From positions 87,694 through 151,693 of the forward strand of contig NZ_JJMU01000061.1 of NCBI RefSeq assembly GCF_000757725.1: DNA of 64,000 bases, in the 5' to 3' direction. Numbering within the stretch: the first letter of the stretch is position 1; each line of letters starts with the position of its first letter. This DNA comes from Sphingobacterium deserti. GTDB lineage: Bacteria > Bacteroidota > Bacteroidia > Sphingobacteriales > Sphingobacteriaceae. A model generated the notes under the pieces. That model worked only from the letters and a program-made list of their open reading frames with translations. It was not told the DNA's origin and ran no database searches. Positions 1 through 8,321 of the stretch are shown here, one piece after another. A program made the position numbers and the translations under genes.

Positions 1-203
1 TGGCAAGCAGCCAAATTCCGAAGAAATTATTTCCCAGCATTGATGCGGGCTATACGTTTGTTACCGAAGGATCATACTCTTCGCAATCTGTGATGCGGAA
101 AGTGGCTCGTGAAGACGGTGGACGTAAGATTCTGCAGGATACCAATAATTCCACAAATGATTTTGTAAGTGGAAGAGCAAATCCGAAAGGCTTCGCAAAC
201 TAA
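1..203 (+). CDS. C-terminal end of a DUF4876-type surface protein (partial)
   Basis: Only the last 66 codons are in the window; the frame is open from base 3 to a TAA. The tail contains the segments RKVAREDGGRKILQDTNN and STNDF. I associate this ending (a basic stretch, then a Gly-Arg, then QDTNNS and DF) with DUF4876 proteins, which are secreted Bacteroidota proteins usually encoded between a TonB-dependent receptor and a DUF6850 barrel. The next gene is DUF6850-like, which supports the call. The biochemical role of DUF4876 is not known. The family assignment is from memory of the motif and not from a search. Confidence 0.6.
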   Translation, partial: ASSQIPKKLFPSIDAGYTFVTEGSYSSQSVMRKVAREDGGRKILQDTNNSTNDFVSGRANPKGFAN

Positions 204-214
204 AGCACATTTTC

Positions 215-238
215 GGCAGGCGCTCCATAGCGCCTGCC
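215..238 (+). terminator. Intercistronic hairpin
   Basis: A perfect 10-bp inverted repeat (GGCAGGCGCT / AGCGCCTGCC) with a 4-base loop lies in the 52-base gap between the two outer-membrane genes. No T-run follows it, so it looks more like an mRNA-stabilising or attenuating hairpin than a full terminator. Confidence 0.5.
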
Positions 239-255
239 TGATTAAACAGACAGCA

Positions 256-1809
256 ATGAGAATACCTATTGTTTTATCAATTTTTCTGGCAGCTATAAAG
301 TGCATGTGTATCGCTGATGTCAACGCGCAAAGTACAGCGATGGATAGCTTGTCCAATTCGGCTTATGCACAATCGTATAGCTGGCAGCAGCTTTACGACT
401 TCACTGTGTTGAACAAGGTGTGGTTAAAGGACGAAGTGAAAAGCAATTTCAATCGTTTAGACGCAAATGCTTTTTTAGCAAAGGGAAAGTGGATCGATGC
501 ACAAGGAGCCACCCAACTGCGCACCCTCAATTTGGGTACTGAAGGTAAAACAAATCTTGGCCGTTTCTCGGTGTGGGGGAAATTCAACTACCACCGCTCG
601 ATGGAAGATAGTACCCGATTGCGGCATCAAACGCGAACGAATGCTGACGCGCCAGTGTATTTTGGATCCCTGAGAAATAACTATTACGAGCGTAACGTAT
701 ATACGATGCAAGCACTCGTCCAGTACGGTTTTGATCAGCAACGTCTGCCCGTGACCTTGGGTGTGGACTATCTTGTGGGAAACCATTTTTCAAACAACGA
801 CCCAAGAGGCCGGGTCTCTGACTTTCAACTTGATCTGTCCGCAGCTGTGGGGCGGGTATTGTCAAATGGAGATATACATGTAAAGCTGTTATATGGTTAT
901 GGACGTGAGCGGGTAGGCGTGGGTTACAAGAACGATAGATACGCAAATAATACCGCTGATCCATTATATATAAACTATTACATGAACGGCTTTGGTCGTG
1001 CGAAGGATCAGGTTCGAGACATTCGCTACAATGATGATTTTATCCGATATGGCACCGATCTCTTATTCTCGTGGAATGTCTTTACAGACTACAAGGTATT
1101 TGCAAAAGCTGGGTGGCTTTATGAACAGCAGTTTTTTAAATTTTATGACAGTACACCCTTAACCTATAGCCCTCTAAATAAGTATAAGCGAAATACTTAT
1201 GACTTGGATGTCTTGTTAAAATCGAGTGCTTCGGATGCAAGTCCACGAGTGTACCGATTGCGTGCGGGTGTTGTCGATGGACGGGACTATAATTACGAAA
1301 TAGCACAAAATAATTATGTTTATAGAAAGGAGTCGTTGTTGCTCGAAGCCTCAGATCGGTTTAAAAATACGAGTGTTAAAGCGGCATTAGGATACGAATC
1401 TACGGATTCTGAAGATGGTTCTGTAGCCGTTAGCTTAGCTTATCAAACGCTTAAACCTGCTTTAGAGATCAATCAGCAAATACCAGTAGCGGTACAATCT
1501 TCCCTCATTCCTCGTATTTCTATTTCATATAATCATGTGCTGGATTCCGAATTTTCACTTCCATCGGCTTTCATTCCCATTTTCACACAGACGATCATGC
1601 AGCACAACTATCTCTATTACAGCACATCGTCTTACCAATTAGGGCTTGGCTTGGATTATCAGGTAAATCATGCGCGGTTGGGCAATGTAGTAATTGGTTT
1701 GTATAGCGACTATTGGCAACCCAGCGCTAGTATGGAAAAAACAAACGATATAGCCGCCCCAGGGAAGGATCGTTTTCAAAGCGGCATTCGCCTCACTGCA
1801 TTCTTTTAA
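256..1809 (+). CDS. DUF6850 family outer-membrane beta-barrel protein
   Basis: A 517-residue protein. I place the start at the ATG that begins MRIPIVLSIFLAA; the frame also opens further upstream at a GTG that overlaps the previous gene. The chosen start gives a clean signal peptide ending near DVNAQ. The rest has alternating aromatic/polar strands and ends in the barrel-type terminus RLTAFF with a C-terminal Phe, as needed for BAM insertion. Length and tandem position after a DUF4876-like gene fit DUF6850. It probably sits in the outer membrane as an accessory of a TonB-receptor system located upstream of the window. Substrate is unknown. Confidence 0.75.
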   Translation: MRIPIVLSIFLAAIKCMCIADVNAQSTAMDSLSNSAYAQSYSWQQLYDFTVLNKVWLKDEVKSNFNRLDANAFLAKGKWIDAQGATQLRTLNLGTEGKTNLGRFSVWGKFNYHRSMEDSTRLRHQTRTNADAPVYFGSLRNNYYERNVYTMQALVQYGFDQQRLPVTLGVDYLVGNHFSNNDPRGRVSDFQLDLSAAVGRVLSNGDIHVKLLYGYGRERVGVGYKNDRYANNTADPLYINYYMNGFGRAKDQVRDIRYNDDFIRYGTDLLFSWNVFTDYKVFAKAGWLYEQQFFKFYDSTPLTYSPLNKYKRNTYDLDVLLKSSASDASPRVYRLRAGVVDGRDYNYEIAQNNYVYRKESLLLEASDRFKNTSVKAALGYESTDSEDGSVAVSLAYQTLKPALEINQQIPVAVQSSLIPRISISYNHVLDSEFSLPSAFIPIFTQTIMQHNYLYYSTSSYQLGLGLDYQVNHARLGNVVIGLYSDYWQPSASMEKTNDIAAPGKDRFQSGIRLTAFF

Positions 1810-1983
1810 TAAGCTGATTGATTGAGGTATCATTTCTTTTTTCGTGATGTGTGTCTCTTCGTTTGCATAATCGTAAATTAGGCTGTACGATCCAACGGTC
1901 ATTTAATAAGAACATAAAACGAATTCGATATGCTCACCGTTCTTTAACCGAACAATTTTTTTTGGCATTTAAGTAAAGAGGAA

Positions 1984-2976
1984 ATGAGTAAGCAATGGAT
2001 ATTAAAAAATAGGCCTGACGGTACGCCCAAAGACAGCGATTTTGAATTGAAAGATGTGGAGCTGCCAAGCCTAAAGCAAGGAGAAATCAAGATCAGAAAC
2101 AAATATATTTCTGTCGATCCCTATATGCGGCCCAAGATGAGCGCAAACGAAGACAGTTATACCGAGGCTTATGCGTTGAACGGTGTCATCGATGGCATGT
2201 CAATTGGCGAAGTAGTAGAATCGGAATCCGATAAGTTTGAAAAGGGTGATCTCGTAATGAACTTTTCAGGTTGGGTTGATGAAGCTATAGTGAGCGAAGA
2301 TAAGGCGAAGAAAGTGGACACCCGTGGACTGCCTGATGTCTACTTTATGAGTATCCTGGGGATGACTGGCGCTACGGCCTATTTTGGTCTTTTGCATGTG
2401 GCGCAGGCAAAATCGGGAGATACCGTTTTTGTTTCCGCAGCGGCTGGCGCTGTCGGATCCACCGTTGTACAAATTGCGAAAGCAATGGGCATGACCGTTA
2501 TAGGCTCGGCCGGGGGGCGGGAAAAGGTAGAATTTGTAAAAAGCTTGGGCGCCGACGATGTGATTGACTATAAGGATGAGCAGCCTGTTTACGAACAACT
2601 CAAAGCATTTGCGCCGGATGGAATCGACGTATATTTCGATAACGTAGGCGGTGACCATCTCGATGCTGCGCTGGGAAATGCAAAGGTCAATGCCCGTTTT
2701 GCTATCTGCGGGATGATCTCAGGCTACAACAAATCGGACAACGTCGAATTTGAAAATTTTTGGCAAGTCATTGCAAAAAGAATACAAATACGCGGATTTT
2801 TGTATAACGATTTCCAGTCGAGCTTGCCAGAATTTGAATCCCAACTAGCGGTTTGGTTGCAAAAAGGTTTGGTAAAAGAAAAACATTCGGAAGTGCAAGG
2901 CATTGAAAACGTAGTAGAAGCTTTCAAAGGTTTGTTTGAAGGAAATAACATCGGGAAAATGATTGTTAAAGTTTAA
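1984..2976 (+). CDS. NADP-dependent oxidoreductase (zinc-independent MDR / CurA-like)
   Basis: A 330-residue medium-chain reductase of the leukotriene B4 12-hydroxydehydrogenase / curcumin reductase type. Visible marks are the N-terminal SVDPYMRPKM segment, the nucleotide-binding loop AAAGAVGSTVVQIAK near residue 150, and the NVGGDHLDAAL segment near 220. The zinc-ligand cysteines of classical alcohol dehydrogenases are absent. Members reduce the C=C bond of enones or 2-alkenals with NADPH, so a cytosolic detoxifying role is likely. It appears to be a single-gene unit with a 174-base leader and a hairpin downstream. Confidence 0.88.
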   Translation: MSKQWILKNRPDGTPKDSDFELKDVELPSLKQGEIKIRNKYISVDPYMRPKMSANEDSYTEAYALNGVIDGMSIGEVVESESDKFEKGDLVMNFSGWVDEAIVSEDKAKKVDTRGLPDVYFMSILGMTGATAYFGLLHVAQAKSGDTVFVSAAAGAVGSTVVQIAKAMGMTVIGSAGGREKVEFVKSLGADDVIDYKDEQPVYEQLKAFAPDGIDVYFDNVGGDHLDAALGNAKVNARFAICGMISGYNKSDNVEFENFWQVIAKRIQIRGFLYNDFQSSLPEFESQLAVWLQKGLVKEKHSEVQGIENVVEAFKGLFEGNNIGKMIVKV

Positions 2977-3056
2977 TAAGGCAAATTGAAAGAATTCTCA
3001 AGATAAGGTCATATCTAGTATGATTTGAAAAGATAAACTTCTCACCTGAAAAATCA

Positions 3057-3099
3057 ATACGTTAAAAGTTCTTTGCATGCAAAAAAAACTTTAACGTAT
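3057..3099. terminator. Hairpin between convergent genes
   Basis: ATACGTTAAA and TTTAACGTAT pair, with an extra GTT/AAC extension next to a one-base bulge and an A-rich loop. It lies 80 bases after the oxidoreductase and just beyond the stop of the convergent membrane-protein gene, so it may serve both. Confidence 0.5.
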
Positions 3100-3102
3100 C
3101 GA

Positions 3103-3456
3103 TTAGCTGTTAAGCAAAATAATGATTTTTGGAACAATGAGAATTGTGATAAGTATACAAAAGCAAACGACGGTCGTTGTAAATCTATGTCTAAATGACA
3201 TCTTCCAAATCGGGAGCAATATGATTGGAAGAATGAGCGCTATCCAAAATATTAACCCTGCTAAACGACTGATACTTCTTGACCCCTCGGTCAGGTCTCC
3301 TTTTGTGATTTCTTTAAGATATTTTACACTATACAAACCATCTACCACATAATGGCGAATGGCATTTGTTCCTCCAAAAGGGCCAAACATGTAAAGTAGA
3401 AAAACGAATAGGCAAATGCCAACAATAATGAAATACAGAATTTTTTTTATCATCAT
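3103..3456 (-). CDS. Small membrane protein of unknown function
   Basis: 117 residues with three clear hydrophobic segments: about 5-25 (starting ILYFIIVGICLFVFLLYMF), 66-84 (LIFWIALILPIILLPIW) and 93-113. A basic pair precedes the first. No family is recognised. The start ATGATG lies four bases after the stop of an upstream open reading frame remnant on the same strand, so both would be co-transcribed. That remnant has no start, and this arrangement (protein tail plus adjacent small membrane protein) resembles a displaced toxin tip with an immunity gene. That reading is inference only. Confidence 0.6.
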   Translation of the reverse strand: MMIKKILYFIIVGICLFVFLLYMFGPFGGTNAIRHYVVDGLYSVKYLKEITKGDLTEGSRSISRLAGLIFWIALILPIILLPIWKMSFRHRFTTTVVCFCILITILIVPKIIILLNS

Positions 3457-3460
3457 AATA

Positions 3461-3730
3461 CTATCTTAAGTCAATTTCGATTACGTTCGAACAATTATTT
3501 TCTATATCGCTTATAGGCCTTTTTCCGTATAGAACATCTTTAACTTTCTGCCAATCTGTTCTTACGGAATTTGCAGCACCGACCGTAGCTGAACCGCCAT
3601 TCATATTTACAAAGTTAGAAAAACCCGACTGAAAGGGGGTCCAAAGATTATCAGCTCGGCTAAATGGAAAACTTTCGTTAAGAAAAAATTCCGTTAAATC
3701 ATGAAGATCAGTACTAAGAATATCGTATAT
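3461..3730 (-). pseudogene. Truncated protein C-terminus without start codon
   Basis: The minus strand is open for about 89 codons and encodes segments such as ESFPFSRADNLWTPFQSGF, NGGSATVGAANSVRTDWQ and VLYGKRPISDIENN, then stops four bases before the next gene. The composition looks like real protein. The only ATG is internal and would give about 42 residues. The 5' part overlaps the glutathione peroxidase start on the opposite strand. I read it as the surviving 3' end of a larger gene, possibly a polymorphic-toxin tip. No family is recognised. Confidence 0.5.
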
Positions 3731-3751
3731 TTAATATTTACACATTTCACA

Positions 3752-4249
3752 ATGAAAGAAGCTACGTCGCAATCATTCTATGATCTATCTGCAAAATCTC
3801 CCGCAGGGAGGGAAATCGCTATGGAAGATTTTAAGGGAAAGGTCGTTCTTATTGTCAATACGGCTACGCGATGTGGCTTGGCTCCGCAGTTCGAAGGATT
3901 GGAAGATTTGTATCAGCAATATAAGGATCAAGGACTTGTTGTACTTGGCTTTCCATGCGATCAGTTTGCTGGACAGGAACCTGAAAGCAATGCGGATATG
4001 GAAGAGGCTTGTAAAGTCAACCATGGCGTTACCTTTCAGCTTACCGAAAAATGTGATGTGAATGGTTCCCATACGCACCCCGTCTTTAAATATCTGAAAG
4101 GCAAACTACCAGGCATATTGGGTAACCGAATAAAATGGAATTTTACCAAATTTCTGGTCGATCGACAAGGGAAACCGGTCAAACGTTTTGCGCCTATAAC
4201 TAAGCCGGAGAAGATCGAAAAGGACATTGTGAGTCTACTGCACGCGTAA
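3752..4249 (+). CDS. Glutathione peroxidase (Cys type)
   Basis: 165 residues from the ATG of MKEATSQSFYDL. An upstream in-frame ATG would add 17 residues that the family does not have. The peroxidatic residue is Cys41 in NTATRCGLAPQ, replacing selenocysteine. FPCDQF supplies Gln71 and KWNFTKF supplies Trp129 and Asn130, completing the usual tetrad. Cys87 sits where thioredoxin-dependent members carry the resolving cysteine, so reduction by thioredoxin rather than glutathione is likely. Role: removal of hydrogen or lipid peroxides in the cytosol. It stands alone between minus-strand genes. Confidence 0.92.
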   Translation: MKEATSQSFYDLSAKSPAGREIAMEDFKGKVVLIVNTATRCGLAPQFEGLEDLYQQYKDQGLVVLGFPCDQFAGQEPESNADMEEACKVNHGVTFQLTEKCDVNGSHTHPVFKYLKGKLPGILGNRIKWNFTKFLVDRQGKPVKRFAPITKPEKIEKDIVSLLHA

Positions 4250-4286
4250 TTTTTGCTTGCCAGGCGTTATAGCTGCGAAATCCGTA

Positions 4287-4397
4287 TTAATTTTTGTGAT
4301 CTGAATGATTGCGACGACGCCTTGTCTTTCGCGTCCTGTTAATGATTAAAACGCATATGGCGACAAAGAAAATTCCGAAAACATAAGGATATAGCAT
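4287..4397 (-). CDS. 36-residue single-pass membrane miniprotein
   Basis: A short frame from ATG to TAA: MLYPYVFGIFFVAICVLIIN, followed by RTRKTRRRRNHSDHKN. It has one hydrophobic helix of about 17 residues and then a strongly basic tail with seven Arg/Lys in nine positions, which predicts an N-out, C-in topology by the positive-inside rule. No Shine-Dalgarno site is visible, which is normal here. It lies after the NYN gene on the same strand, beyond a terminator. The hydrophobic-then-basic layout is unlikely by chance, but expression is unproven. Confidence 0.5.
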   Translation of the reverse strand: MLYPYVFGIFFVAICVLIINRTRKTRRRRNHSDHKN

Positions 4398-4472
4398 AGT
4401 TAATTATTTGCTATATGAACAGCTTAAGATGTGAAATGGTTTCCAACTTCTTGAACAGCTATATCAATATGG

Positions 4473-4514
4473 AAAAAGCCTTGATTGTGTGTACAACACG
4501 TGTCAAGGCTTTCC
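4473..4514 (-). terminator. Rho-independent terminator of the NYN-domain gene
   Basis: AAAGCCTTGA pairs with TCAAGGCTTT around an 18-base loop; read on the minus strand a run of T follows the stem. It lies 25 bases after the stop of the NYN gene. Confidence 0.75.
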
Positions 4515-4538
4515 GAACGTTCATTAATCGCTATTGTG

Positions 4539-5753
4539 CTATGCTTTCATATCCTTCTCTTCTAGTTTTTCCAATTTGTAAACGAATTCATCAAGCTTTG
4601 TTAAGCTATAGGATGCTCCTTCTTGCAATTGAAGTTCAGCTGCGGCGACTTTTCCTAAATTAAGTACATGTGATCTATCCCCCCGGTAAGAAAACCGGCA
4701 TTCGAATTCGTTAACAATAACAACCTTAATCTTTCTCGTGCGATTGGGGAATAAGGTTTTGAAATCTTTTGTTATCCGTATTTGGTTTTTCTTAACGTCA
4801 TCCGCCGTAATTTTATTGCCGCGTGATGGTAGTATGGCTTGGATAGGAGGCTGCGCATCAGATTCTGCTGTACTACTGTCTGCAGGAGTAGTAGGAGTCG
4901 CCGTTTTATTGATGATGTTTCGGATGTAATAGAGTCTGTTGCGCGATTTTTCATTGGAGCGCTCATCGATTTCGAAATCATCTTTTCTGGATTTAAATAA
5001 ATGGGATACTTTTTCAAACCCATAATTTCTCGCATCAAAATCCGGTTTTCTTTTCAAAATAAGGCTGCCGATCTCGCCCAAAAATGCCCACCCGTTTTCA
5101 TCAGCAGTGTCATCCACTGCATCTTTAAGCATCAATAGCGTGTCATCATCGAGTTCGGTGATGTTTACCTCCTCCGGTAAAGTCTGCGGTTCAATGCTGG
5201 CCATGTCGTTACGACTGGTAGCTTGATTATCTTCTGGGGATGGCGTCTCCACTGGAGGCGTCTTAGGCGTCGTATGATTATTTTTCCTATTATTCTTCTT
5301 TGCCGGAGCGACCTTCTCCAAAATTTCTACATAGATAAACTTGTCACAAGATGCAATAAACGGTTTTGGCGTTTTACGTTCACCGATGCCGATCACAAGT
5401 TTACCTGATTCCCGCAGCCGCGTTGCCAGTCTTGTAAAGTCGCTGTCACTGGAAACGATACAGAATCCATCCACCCGATCAGAATGCAAAATATCCATTG
5501 CATCGATAATCAACGCTGAGTCGGTAGAATTCTTTCCCTGCGTATAGCTGTACTGCTGGATAGGCGTTATAGCATGAATAAGAAGGCTGTTTTTCCAATT
5601 TTCCACATAAGGTCGTGTCCAGTCTCCGTAAATTCTTTTTATTGTTGGAATCCCATAGCGGTTGACTTCGTTCAATATTTCCTCAATCTTCTTCGACGAT
5701 ACATTATCTGCATCGATCAATATTGCAATTTTTAAATCTTTTTGATTTGCCAT
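4539..5753 (-). CDS. NYN domain (LabA/DUF88) protein with LOTUS/OST-HTH domain
   Basis: 404 residues. The N-terminal 150 form a NYN/PIN-like nuclease fold: ILIDADNVS (Asp14, Asp16), STDSALIIDAMDIL (Asp78, Asp84) and VSSDSDFTRLA (Asp103, Asp105) supply the acidic metal site. A low-complexity linker rich in Pro, Thr and Glu follows. Around 200-285 is an OST-HTH/LOTUS-like module (FLGEIGSLILKRKPDF ... YGFEKVSHLFKSR), thought to bind RNA. The last 80 residues form a further small domain. A role in RNA cleavage or turnover in the cytosol is likely from the family. Mono-cistronic, with hairpins on both sides. Confidence 0.85.
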   Translation of the reverse strand: MANQKDLKIAILIDADNVSSKKIEEILNEVNRYGIPTIKRIYGDWTRPYVENWKNSLLIHAITPIQQYSYTQGKNSTDSALIIDAMDILHSDRVDGFCIVSSDSDFTRLATRLRESGKLVIGIGERKTPKPFIASCDKFIYVEILEKVAPAKKNNRKNNHTTPKTPPVETPSPEDNQATSRNDMASIEPQTLPEEVNITELDDDTLLMLKDAVDDTADENGWAFLGEIGSLILKRKPDFDARNYGFEKVSHLFKSRKDDFEIDERSNEKSRNRLYYIRNIINKTATPTTPADSSTAESDAQPPIQAILPSRGNKITADDVKKNQIRITKDFKTLFPNRTRKIKVVIVNEFECRFSYRGDRSHVLNLGKVAAAELQLQEGASYSLTKLDEFVYKLEKLEEKDMKA

Positions 5754-5774
5754 TATTGTGCTGTCCGTAATACA

Positions 5775-5801
5775 ATTTGCCCAACTATCCGCTGGGCAAA
5801 T
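5775..5801 (-). terminator. Hairpin between lipoprotein and NYN genes
   Basis: Perfect 9-bp stem ATTTGCCCA / TGGGCAAAT with a 9-base loop, in the 83-base gap between two minus-strand genes. It could end the lipoprotein transcript or lie in the NYN leader; the following T content is weak. Confidence 0.5.
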
Positions 5802-5836
5802 GACAAAATACGATATTCTAGACGTGTTTGCAAGTA

Positions 5837-6199
5837 CTAAGACTGAGGCTCAGTAACCTGCATAACCTCATCCTGGCTGACACTGACTACGCCTTTCACT
5901 TTTTTAAAATAGGCAATGGCCTTTTCAATAGACTTGCCTTTTGGAATCTGAATGGCCACCCCGTGCAAGTTTTCATAATCAAATAGAAGTTTAGCGCCAT
6001 ACGCTTCAATAGTTTCAAGCAGTTTTTCTTTCCCAACCGCAGGGTCGTAATACATGATCAAGTTTCGACTTGCGTTAGCTGCTTGTTCATTTTGTTTGCT
6101 TGTTGGCGTTTTACTACGCATGCTGGTGCTGCTACAATTTGTAAGAAATAGGCCGCTGATGCAGAGCGGCAGTAGGAACTGAAGAAATCGTTTGTTCAT
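5837..6199 (-). CDS. Lipoprotein with inhibitor-I9-like fold
   Basis: 120 residues. A signal peptide ends in the lipobox LTNC (Cys22) followed by SSTS, as in Bacteroidota lipoproteins. The mature part (NLIMYYDPAVGKEKLLETIE, then VKGVVSVSQDEVMQV) has the beta-alpha-beta pattern and the 'V..V..DEV' end of subtilisin-propeptide (I9) modules, here without a protease attached. Such stand-alone modules may act as protease inhibitors or chaperones in the envelope; that is inference. Gene is monocistronic. Confidence 0.65.
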   Translation of the reverse strand: MNKRFLQFLLPLCISGLFLTNCSSTSMRSKTPTSKQNEQAANASRNLIMYYDPAVGKEKLLETIEAYGAKLLFDYENLHGVAIQIPKGKSIEKAIAYFKKVKGVVSVSQDEVMQVTEPQS

Positions 6200-6342
6200 T
6201 GTTTTTACGCATGTTGTTTATAACAGGAGGATGTCAAAAAACTTGCCAACAGCATAAACGGTTACCTATTTAAGCGCTTGGAGATATATTTTATAAGAAT
6301 GAATGGCTGAATAGGCTGTTCGCTTAGCTTCTAAACAATTGT

Positions 6343-6356
6343 ACAACGATCGTTGT
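6343..6356. promoter_or_regulatory. 14-bp perfect palindrome upstream of AI-2E family gene
   Basis: ACAACGATCGTTGT reads the same on both strands and lies 28 bases before the start of the transporter gene. Its place fits an operator for a dimeric repressor overlapping the promoter. No regulator is encoded next to it. Confidence 0.4.
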
Positions 6357-6384
6357 TATTTGGAAGACCAAAGTTCTACGACAC

Positions 6385-7446
6385 ATGAAGGAAAGCGTTA
6401 AGAAGCTTACAGTATTAGGTAGTTTCAATCAGGTATTAATTTTTTTAGTGCTTTTATTTGCCATTTTACATTTTGCAAAATCTTTTTTAGTACCCATCGT
6501 TACTAGCGGATTATTTGCTATGCTGCTGGTGCCCGTATGCCATAGATTGGAACATTGGGGCATGAAGCGCGGCTGGGCCGCAGTACTTGTGGTACTCGTT
6601 ACGATGCTATTGATTGTAGGCGTGTTGTACGTTTTAGTAAAGGAGCTTGTGGGGCTTGGGGGAGATTTGGTCATTATTGGAGATCGGGTAGGAGAGATGT
6701 TGGATCAAGGCTATAATTTTGTTTCAGATCGATTTAATGTATCAAAGTTAAAGCAGAAGGAATACCTCAACAAGCATATAGCGCAGTGGTCAAGCTCGGC
6801 AGGTAAAATGGTGGGTGGGGCAATATTTTCTACGGTTTCCGTCTTGGGCAATATGCTCATTATTACCATTTACACCATTTTGATGTTGATCTACCGAATT
6901 CGTATCAAGCGTTTTGTGTTTCAGTTGGTGAGCAGACATGCTGGATTCAATGAGGTGGGGCATGCCCGTAGTATTGTTGAAAAAATCACGAAGGTTTCCA
7001 GTTTATATGTCGGTGGTATTTTTTTGGTCGTATTCATACTATCCATCATATACTTTCTCGGGCTTACCATTATTGGTGTCAACAATGCATTATTTTTTGC
7101 TATTCTAGCCGCTTTAATAAATGTGATCCCTTATATAGGCTCGGTAGCCGGTGGCGCCATTGTGGTGCTTTATACTTTAGTAACTGGGGATACAATGACT
7201 TTGCCCATCGTGGTGGCTGTGTTCTTTACCGCAGTGCAACAGCTAGACAGTTATGTGTTGACGCCGAAAATAACAGGCGGACAGGTAAAACTAGGGCCAC
7301 TATTTACAATTATGGTGTTACTTCTCGGGGGTATGGTGTGGGGTGCCGCAGGTATGATCTTGTTTATCCCTTTGCTAGGCATTTTTAAGGTGATTTTTGA
7401 TAATGTGGATCCGTTAAAGCCTTACGGACATTTGATAGGAGATTAA
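6385..7446 (+). CDS. AI-2E family transporter (TqsA/YdiK-like membrane exporter)
   Basis: 353 residues with the family's layout: two to three N-terminal membrane helices (ILHFAKSFLVPIVTSGLFA is diagnostic), a soluble stretch about 95-150, then five hydrophobic segments with the conserved INVIPYIGSVAGG (near 250) and QQLDSYVLTPKITGGQVKL (near 285). Family members are proposed exporters of AI-2 or act as Na+/H+ antiporters; the substrate here cannot be told. The gene ends directly against the stop of a convergent small gene with no gap. Confidence 0.9.
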   Translation: MKESVKKLTVLGSFNQVLIFLVLLFAILHFAKSFLVPIVTSGLFAMLLVPVCHRLEHWGMKRGWAAVLVVLVTMLLIVGVLYVLVKELVGLGGDLVIIGDRVGEMLDQGYNFVSDRFNVSKLKQKEYLNKHIAQWSSSAGKMVGGAIFSTVSVLGNMLIITIYTILMLIYRIRIKRFVFQLVSRHAGFNEVGHARSIVEKITKVSSLYVGGIFLVVFILSIIYFLGLTIIGVNNALFFAILAALINVIPYIGSVAGGAIVVLYTLVTGDTMTLPIVVAVFFTAVQQLDSYVLTPKITGGQVKLGPLFTIMVLLLGGMVWGAAGMILFIPLLGIFKVIFDNVDPLKPYGHLIGD

Positions 7447-7677
7447 TCAGGATTCACTTTTTTCACCCTTTTTAGCAGTCAATTTTTTGTAGTATATTAT
7501 ACATTTTATCACAAAGTAGCTTAGCGCAATAAGCATCGCAGTCAGTCCAATAGCGATCGACACATAGTTGATCGACAAAGAATTAAATTTGTGCGCGAAG
7601 CCCATGAACGTTAAATGTAAGCCACCGTAAAAAAACGCTGTGAACATTAAAACCCGCTGTATGACTTTCCTCTTCAA
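7447..7677 (-). CDS. Small two-helix membrane protein, paralogue A
   Basis: 76 residues: a basic start (MKRKVIQRV), a hydrophobic helix about 8-25, a second at about 40-62, then a basic tail (KKLTAKKGEKSES). It aligns along its length with the next minus-strand gene: M-x-RK-x-IQ, FY-x-G, a KF in the loop, IA, Y, KC and a closing LT. No known family is recognised. Two copies side by side indicate local duplication. The stop abuts the stop of the AI-2E family gene. Confidence 0.65.
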   Translation of the reverse strand: MKRKVIQRVLMFTAFFYGGLHLTFMGFAHKFNSLSINYVSIAIGLTAMLIALSYFVIKCIIYYKKLTAKKGEKSES

Positions 7678-7882
7678 CTATAGATAGCTTTGTGTAAAAT
7701 AAAATATGCGTGAGACCCCTGTCGTTAGTTGTCTGATAGAAACGGTCTACTTTCTAACACCTGATTTAACCAAAGATATTATATTCACCGCTGCTTTGCA
7801 AAAAATGAAAGCGAATATGTATTTGAAACGCCCATAATAAATTGATGAACAATGGTTTCTACCCGTGGAAAATATGTTATTT

Positions 7883-8131
7883 TTAATACTTACCTGACCT
7901 AACTCGTTGTGGAGTCCTGCTCGCGACATTGGTCAGGTTTAAATAAGTGATCACGCATTTAGTAATACAGTAGGCTGTCGCGATAAATATGAACAATGCG
8001 CCCACAATTAAGGATGAAAAATTAAATATGTTTTCATCAAATTTCGATTCCAAACCCACACCAACTAAATTGATCCCTACATAGAACAGGACGAATAACT
8101 TAACGAGTTTTTGTATTAACTTTCTTTCCAT
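7883..8131 (-). CDS. Small two-helix membrane protein, paralogue B
   Basis: 82 residues from the ATG of MERKLIQKLVKLF, chosen because it matches the start of paralogue A; a longer frame begins 12 codons earlier. Helices are at about 8-25 and 38-60, with KC-x-ITY-x-NLT after the second, as in the paralogue. Function unknown. The 200 bases between the two copies hold no further gene that I can support. Confidence 0.62.
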   Translation of the reverse strand: MERKLIQKLVKLFVLFYVGINLVGVGLESKFDENIFNFSSLIVGALFIFIATAYCITKCVITYLNLTNVASRTPQRVRSGKY

Positions 8132-8321
8132 TGTACGCAGTTTATAATGTGAAAAAATGATTAGCACTGTTGATAGAACAAAGCTAGACGTTTTTCATTT
8201 TGGCTACAAATCGAGCTTTTGAAATGTAGTATTTCAATTACACTCGAATACTATTTATAAACAATTACTCGAGGAAATCGTTTCCTATAAAATGTTGACA
8301 ATCATCTAATACAACTAGAAT

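Noticed and set aside
169..255. GTG start giving the barrel protein 29 extra residues
   Set aside because: Overlaps the previous gene and hides the signal peptide that begins at the later ATG.
72..356. Minus-strand 94-residue frame opposite the barrel gene start
   Set aside because: Lies across two better-supported plus-strand genes and has no protein-like signature.
7747..7929. 60-residue minus-strand frame between the paralogous membrane proteins
   Set aside because: Overlaps the end of paralogue B out of frame and does not resemble the family.
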